A DNA stretch of 10,188 nt from JBECKW01 sp040235505. Its GTDB lineage: Bacteria > Desulfobacterota > Desulfobacteria > Desulfobacterales > JAFDDL01. How positions within the stretch are numbered: position 1 is the stretch's first letter; each line of letters starts with the position of its first letter. This document shows, piece by piece, positions 6,940 through 10,188 of this stretch. The notes under the pieces are model-generated. The model had not been told where the DNA came from. It saw nothing but the letters and a program-made list of their open reading frames with translations, and ran no database searches. The stretch is taken from assembly GCA_040235505.1 (NCBI GenBank), contig JBECKW010000374.1:1-10188 (forward strand), in the 5' to 3' direction. The translations under genes were made by a program, and so were the position numbers.

Positions 6940-6945
6940 TATATT
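6940..6945 (+). promoter_or_regulatory. Possible -10 element before paralogue 2
   Basis: TATATT lies 42 bases before the start codon, in a short AT-rich patch after the octamer array. No good -35 hexamer is seen at the right distance, so this is a weak candidate. The gene may instead be read from the promoter of the upstream paralogue. Confidence 0.25.
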
Positions 6946-6987
6946 TCTTATGAGGGTTCTAACAGCAAAGAGAAAGGAGAAGAGAAT

Positions 6988-8658
6988 ATGGATGAGAAAA
7001 AGAAACTGGTAGGACGACGGCAGTTTTTGATTGCATCGGGCGTGGCGTCGGCCGCAACACTGGCCACAGGCGCTGTCGCCGCGGCGGCGAGTTCTAAGAA
7101 GACGGACGGCGACACCGTGATCATCAAAGGCCTGAAATTCGAGCGGCCCGTGCATGAGCCCTATAAGCTGCCGACACTGGCCGAGATGATGGCCGCCGGC
7201 GGAAGCATGCCGCCTGGAATGGGCGGACAGCAAGGCGCTTCGGGCGGTCCTGGAGCTCAGGGCGGCCAACAAGGCGGCCCCGGTGGACAAAGCGGGCAGG
7301 GAGGCCCTGGCGGCCAGCAGGGGGGCCCGGGCGTCGGTGCTTCCAGCGGCCCCGGCGGTCCTGGCGGTCCTGGCGGCGGACCGGGCGGTGGCTCGAATGC
7401 TACTCCGGCCATTTATATCCTCGACAGCAAATACGAGGCGGGCAAGTCCAAGACCAGCGCCGTCACCGGGGGCAAAATAACCGATAAGTTCGCCCAGGGC
7501 GTCAAGATCAAGGGCGACAGCAGCGAGTTGGGCGGCGTCTACGTGAAGGGCTACGGAACCAAGTACACCCTCTACGACGCCGACATCGACGTCAGCGGCA
7601 GCGGCGGCGGCCTGGGCGGCACGGCCACACTGGCCTCGTGCGACGATCATGCCACGCTCGTCCTGCGCAACTGCAACATCACGGCCGGCGGCCAGGGACG
7701 CGGGGCCAGCGCCGTTCAGAACTACGGCGTGCTGAAGGTCTATAACTCGACGCTGACCTCCAATGGCGTCCCGTTTACCGAGGACCTCAGCTCCAGCTCT
7801 CAGAAGACGCAGCTCGAGGTGGACGGCAACTGCCGGGCCCACGTCACACTGAGCAACTCCTATAGCTACTTTTACTACTCCACGATCGCTTCCGAAGGGT
7901 GGGCTGCGCTTTCGACCGACGGCGCAGAGGGCTTCGTCTATCTCGAGGCCAACCACTGCACGGTCAAGACGATCAAGAGCGGATACGGCACCTATGCCGA
8001 CGGGTCCTGCCATAACTTCCTCAACTATTGCGATTTCGATGTCGCCTCGATGGCGGCCATCATCGCCGGCGAGGCCGATTGCACCTTCTACAATACCAAC
8101 GCCAAGTGCGGCTCCTACTTCGGGCTCATCCATTGCGTGATGGGGTCGATCAAAGAGGCGGGCAAGCTGCGGGTAACGGGTGGCGAGATCAAGACAAAGA
8201 AGGCCGTGGTGAAGGTCAAGAGCGCCAACGCCGAGATCGTCTTCGACGGCGCCCGGATCTCCTCGGAGAACGGCCTTCTGCTCAAATCCGAGATCAGCAA
8301 GGATCCCAACGCCGCCAAGACCGCCGACACCAAGGGCCAGAAGGTCTACGGTATCAACGCCACCTTCAAGGACATGGACATGGAAGGCGACATCGACCAC
8401 AGCGAAGACAAAAAGAATCGCGACATGAACGTCTACCTGGAGGCAACCACGCTGAAGGGCGCCATCAAGGACGCGCGTCTCGAGATAAACCGTCTGAGCA
8501 AGTGGATCGCCACGGCCGATTCCACTGTCACGCTGCTGGGCGACATCGAACTCGGGCAGATCGACGCGCCTGCCGGCGTCACCATCACAGCCATCGCAGA
8601 CATGAGCGGAACCTACAAGCTGGCCAGCTCCGGCACGCTGGTTTTGAAGAAGGCTTAG
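6988..8658 (+). CDS. Tat-exported Gly-rich beta-helix-like protein, paralogue 2
   Basis: A 556-residue protein from ATG at 6988, with AAAGGAG ending 8 bases upstream. Residues 1-35 are a Tat signal (MDEKKKLVGRRQFLIASG plus an Ala-rich stretch). TVIIKGLKFERPVHEP follows, then a Gly/Gln/Pro-rich segment (about 71-136) with short GGPGG and GGQQGG units, then a beta-helix-like domain to the end. By eye, well over half of the residues after the Gly-rich part match paralogue 1, and two DNA stretches of 28 and 30 bases are identical, so the pair arose by tandem duplication. The Gly-rich segment is longer than in paralogue 1 and differs most. Conserved cysteines are C229, C324, C341, C348 and C374; conserved blocks include TQLEVDGN, YFYYSTI, KCGSYF and MDMEGD. 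The C-terminal cap is LSKWIATADSTVTL to LVLKKA. No catalytic motif is recognised. It is probably exported folded and is likely functionally linked to paralogue 1 and the divergent flavoenzyme. Confidence 0.9.
   Translation: MDEKKKLVGRRQFLIASGVASAATLATGAVAAAASSKKTDGDTVIIKGLKFERPVHEPYKLPTLAEMMAAGGSMPPGMGGQQGASGGPGAQGGQQGGPGGQSGQGGPGGQQGGPGVGASSGPGGPGGPGGGPGGGSNATPAIYILDSKYEAGKSKTSAVTGGKITDKFAQGVKIKGDSSELGGVYVKGYGTKYTLYDADIDVSGSGGGLGGTATLASCDDHATLVLRNCNITAGGQGRGASAVQNYGVLKVYNSTLTSNGVPFTEDLSSSSQKTQLEVDGNCRAHVTLSNSYSYFYYSTIASEGWAALSTDGAEGFVYLEANHCTVKTIKSGYGTYADGSCHNFLNYCDFDVASMAAIIAGEADCTFYNTNAKCGSYFGLIHCVMGSIKEAGKLRVTGGEIKTKKAVVKVKSANAEIVFDGARISSENGLLLKSEISKDPNAAKTADTKGQKVYGINATFKDMDMEGDIDHSEDKKNRDMNVYLEATTLKGAIKDARLEINRLSKWIATADSTVTLLGDIELGQIDAPAGVTITAIADMSGTYKLASSGTLVLKKA
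7203..7395 (+). repeat. Low-complexity Gly-rich coding repeat in paralogue 2
   Basis: The coding DNA is built from GGC/GGT, CCT/CCC and CAG/CAA codons, including two exact tandem copies of ggcggtcct (7354-7362 and 7363-7371). Such DNA expands and contracts by slippage, which fits the different lengths of this segment in the two paralogues. The encoded region is probably disordered. Confidence 0.6.
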
Positions 8659-8665
8659 TACCCTC

Positions 8666-8708
8666 CCGGCCTCCGGCGTAATGAAAAAGGCTCACCGCCG
8701 GAGGCCGG
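8666..8708 (+). terminator. Strong GC-rich hairpin after paralogue 2
   Basis: A perfect 13-bp inverted repeat (8666-8678 with 8696-8708) encloses a 17-base loop and starts 8 bases after the stop codon. No T run follows, so it is not a textbook rho-independent terminator. It may end transcription weakly, protect the mRNA 3' end, or be a repeat element. The structure is certain; the role is inferred. Confidence 0.5.
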
Positions 8709-8761
8709 CCCGCAACCGGGGATTTAGTGCATTTCTCTTCGCTAAAAAATCCAAACGATCA

Positions 8762-8887
8762 CATGTAATGTGCCATGTTTTATCGGGGTCGCAATCGGAA
8801 TCGGAATCGGTTTCGAAAAAAACGATAGCAATACCGATTCCGATTGCGACCCCGAAATTGGACGTTTTGAAATTGGCTCATTACATG
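8762..8887. repeat. Large imperfect palindrome with hexamer repeats
   Basis: An inner perfect 22-bp inverted repeat pairs 8783-8804 with 8834-8855 around a 29-base loop containing seven A residues. An outer 13-bp pair with one mismatch joins 8762-8774 to 8875-8887, separated from the inner stem by unequal spacers (8 and 19 bases). The left arm carries three aatcgg units in tandem (8793-8810) and the right arm two ccgatt units (8834-8845). The element fills the gap between the convergent paralogue 2 and protease genes. It could be a MITE/REP-like repeat, a bidirectional transcription barrier or a structured RNA. Short open frames across it are artefacts of the repeated arms. Confidence 0.7.
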
Positions 8888-8904
8888 AATTCCCTAATCC
8901 CGCT

Positions 8905-10188
8905 TTAGTGGGTCCTAAATGAACCACCCGATGATACCGTGTCGTTGCCCGCCTGAGACGTAGAAGAGACTTGATAGGAATATACAGTATGACGCGATAG
9001 AGCGGTTAAACTCACCGAGTGATCAGTCACCATGCTGCCATTGCTCGCTGTCCCCGAGCTATCGGCTGCATCTTGATAAGTCACAGTTGAATCTGCAGGC
9101 AAATTCGTGGTCCACGTGATCACCACTGAATCCTTACCGGGCTTGGCTGAAGGGCCTCCGGTGATCGCGAGTGATGCGGCATTGGGGGTTGCAGACACTT
9201 CCGTAGAAAGAGAAGACTCACCACTGTCGTATGTTGCCGATACTTCGTAGTAATAGGTCGTTCCGTTGGTTACTGAATCATCTGGGTAAGTCGTGCTTGT
9301 GATTCCTGATTGAAAGGGAGTGGTACCTTCCCCGCCTGAAGTGGTGCTGCGATAAAGATTGTAACTGGTTGCTCCAGAGCTGGCTGGCCAGCTTAAGGTA
9401 ACTGTCCCATCACCTGCCGAGGCGGTCAGACCTGTTGGCGGATCCAGTCCGGTGGAGGTAGACGAACTACCCGCCAAGTCGGCCAGCAGATTAGCGCCGT
9501 TGAAAGTTCCCCATCCGGTAGCATCGTCATACCCTGTGCCAGCCACGTAAACCTGGTTAGTGCTGTCATCATCGATGTCGTGAAAATCCGTCCCATACTT
9601 CGTGCCCGTTGCGATGCTGTAGATTGCAGGATTGGCAAACCCCAGTTCCGGCTTCCCATTTTTAGCGCGCACCTGGTTGACGCTTGCGGTGAATGCCGCC
9701 CAAAGAGGCGATGCGCAGCTGGTACCGCCAACAATATACCAATTGTGTTTGTAGTAAATTGAATAGCCGGTATTTGGGTCCGAGTTAAGTGAAACATCCG
9801 GCACGTTTCTCATTGAATATGACCAAGCGCTTGTAATCCCCCGCTGATAGTCCGGAATACCCCATGTAGAACTAACTCCTCCTCCGCTGTCGTTCCAAGT
9901 CGTTTCACCAGACCAGGACCCATCGCCATTAACAGATAGCGTCGTTCCACCCACGCCGACCATATAAGGCTGAGAAGCCGGGTCATCTACGCTGATATTT
10001 TTACCATCATCATATGCGCCGCTGTCTCCCGAGGCCGCATAGATTGATCGCCCTTGCGTCGCCATCTCCTGAAAGATGGCATTCTCGCTATCCATAAGCG
10101 TTGAACTGCTTTGCCCCTCGCTTAGCCCCCAGGAGGTGCTAATCTGTTTTGCCGTATTGTCAGTGGCAATTCTGTTATAGGTATCCAC
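8905..10188 (-). CDS. Sedolisin-type (S53) serine-carboxyl protease with two C-terminal FN3 domains (3' part)
   Basis: The frame runs off the right edge; the first visible codon is GTG (Val) and is probably internal. The visible 427 residues carry ISTSWGLSEG and the SGDSG motif with the oxyanion Asp (Asp55 of the visible part). The nucleophile motif is GGTSCASP with Ser157. A calcium-site-like end follows (DFHDIDDD ... GYDDATGWGTFNG, about 201-230). These are hallmarks of the sedolisin/kumamolisin family. The Glu and Asp that complete the triad would lie upstream of the visible part, and any pro-domain and signal peptide are also outside the window. After a Ser/Thr linker, two fibronectin-III-like domains follow (about 249-334 and 337-427). 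The second (VVITWTTNLPADSTVTY ... SYQVSSTSQAGN) resembles those of secreted hydrolases. Probably a secreted endopeptidase; the FN3 domains may bind a surface or substrate. It converges on paralogue 2 and shows no sign of belonging to that locus. Confidence 0.9.
   Translation of the reverse strand: MDTYNRIATDNTAKQISTSWGLSEGQSSSTLMDSENAIFQEMATQGRSIYAASGDSGAYDDGKNISVDDPASQPYMVGVGGTTLSVNGDGSWSGETTWNDSGGGVSSTWGIPDYQRGITSAWSYSMRNVPDVSLNSDPNTGYSIYYKHNWYIVGGTSCASPLWAAFTASVNQVRAKNGKPELGFANPAIYSIATGTKYGTDFHDIDDDSTNQVYVAGTGYDDATGWGTFNGANLLADLAGSSSTSTGLDPPTGLTASAGDGTVTLSWPASSGATSYNLYRSTTSGGEGTTPFQSGITSTTYPDDSVTNGTTYYYEVSATYDSGESSLSTEVSATPNAASLAITGGPSAKPGKDSVVITWTTNLPADSTVTYQDAADSSGTASNGSMVTDHSVSLTALSRHTVYSYQVSSTSQAGNDTVSSGGSFRTH

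Noticed and set aside
7203..7395. Collagen-like protein or CRISPR-like repeat
   Set aside because: The GGP/GGQ units lack the strict Gly-X-Y period of collagen, and there are no constant repeats with unique spacers, so it is only a low-complexity coding segment.
6586..8400. Long minus-strand open frame opposite paralogue 2 (604 codons)
   Set aside because: It is antisense to a gene with a Tat signal, ribosome-binding site and a homologous neighbour. Its low-complexity Ala/Val/Gly/Asp translation is typical of the shadow of GC-rich coding DNA.
8681..8927. Short open frames on both strands across the palindrome
   Set aside because: Their translations are just the repeated hexamers (SQSES, PIPIPIA) read through the inverted arms; no start signal supports them.

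Overview
The window looks like accessory chromosomal DNA from an anaerobic or facultatively anaerobic Gram-negative bacterium. The Tat-exported iron-sulfur/flavin enzyme, the soluble multi-PAS NtrB-like histidine kinase and the GC-rich redox genes would suit a sulfate-reducer-like member of the Desulfobacterota. That assignment is an inference from gene content, because there is no rRNA or housekeeping gene here.

Layout from left to right. Positions 2-523 (+) are the 3' end of a Gly/Met/Pro-rich protein with a beta-helix-like tail, followed by a rho-independent terminator. On the minus strand, a Tat-targeted Old-Yellow-Enzyme/trimethylamine-dehydrogenase-like flavoprotein (4800 to 2647) is followed 83 bases later by a soluble three-PAS sensor histidine kinase (2563 to 707). 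A divergent control region (4801-5212) separates these from two tandem plus-strand paralogues (5213-6838 and 6988-8658). Each paralogue has a Tat signal, a Gly/Pro/Gln-rich segment and a long beta-helix-like domain. A gene-free stretch (8659-8904) then holds a strong 13-bp hairpin and a 126-bp imperfect palindrome. Last comes the 3' part of a minus-strand sedolisin (S53) protease with two C-terminal fibronectin-III domains, running off the right edge.

The centre of interest is the locus 2-8658. Three full-length proteins share a near-identical twin-arginine signal core (RRQFLI). Gly/Met/Pro-rich segments occur in the beta-helix proteins and also as an insert in the TIM barrel of the flavoenzyme. 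The simplest reading is an exported redox enzyme with secreted beta-helix partners or surface scaffolds, possibly controlled by the adjacent kinase. I do not recognise this combination as a characterised system; the substrate, electron partner and physical interactions are unknown. The protease at the right edge looks like an unrelated neighbour.
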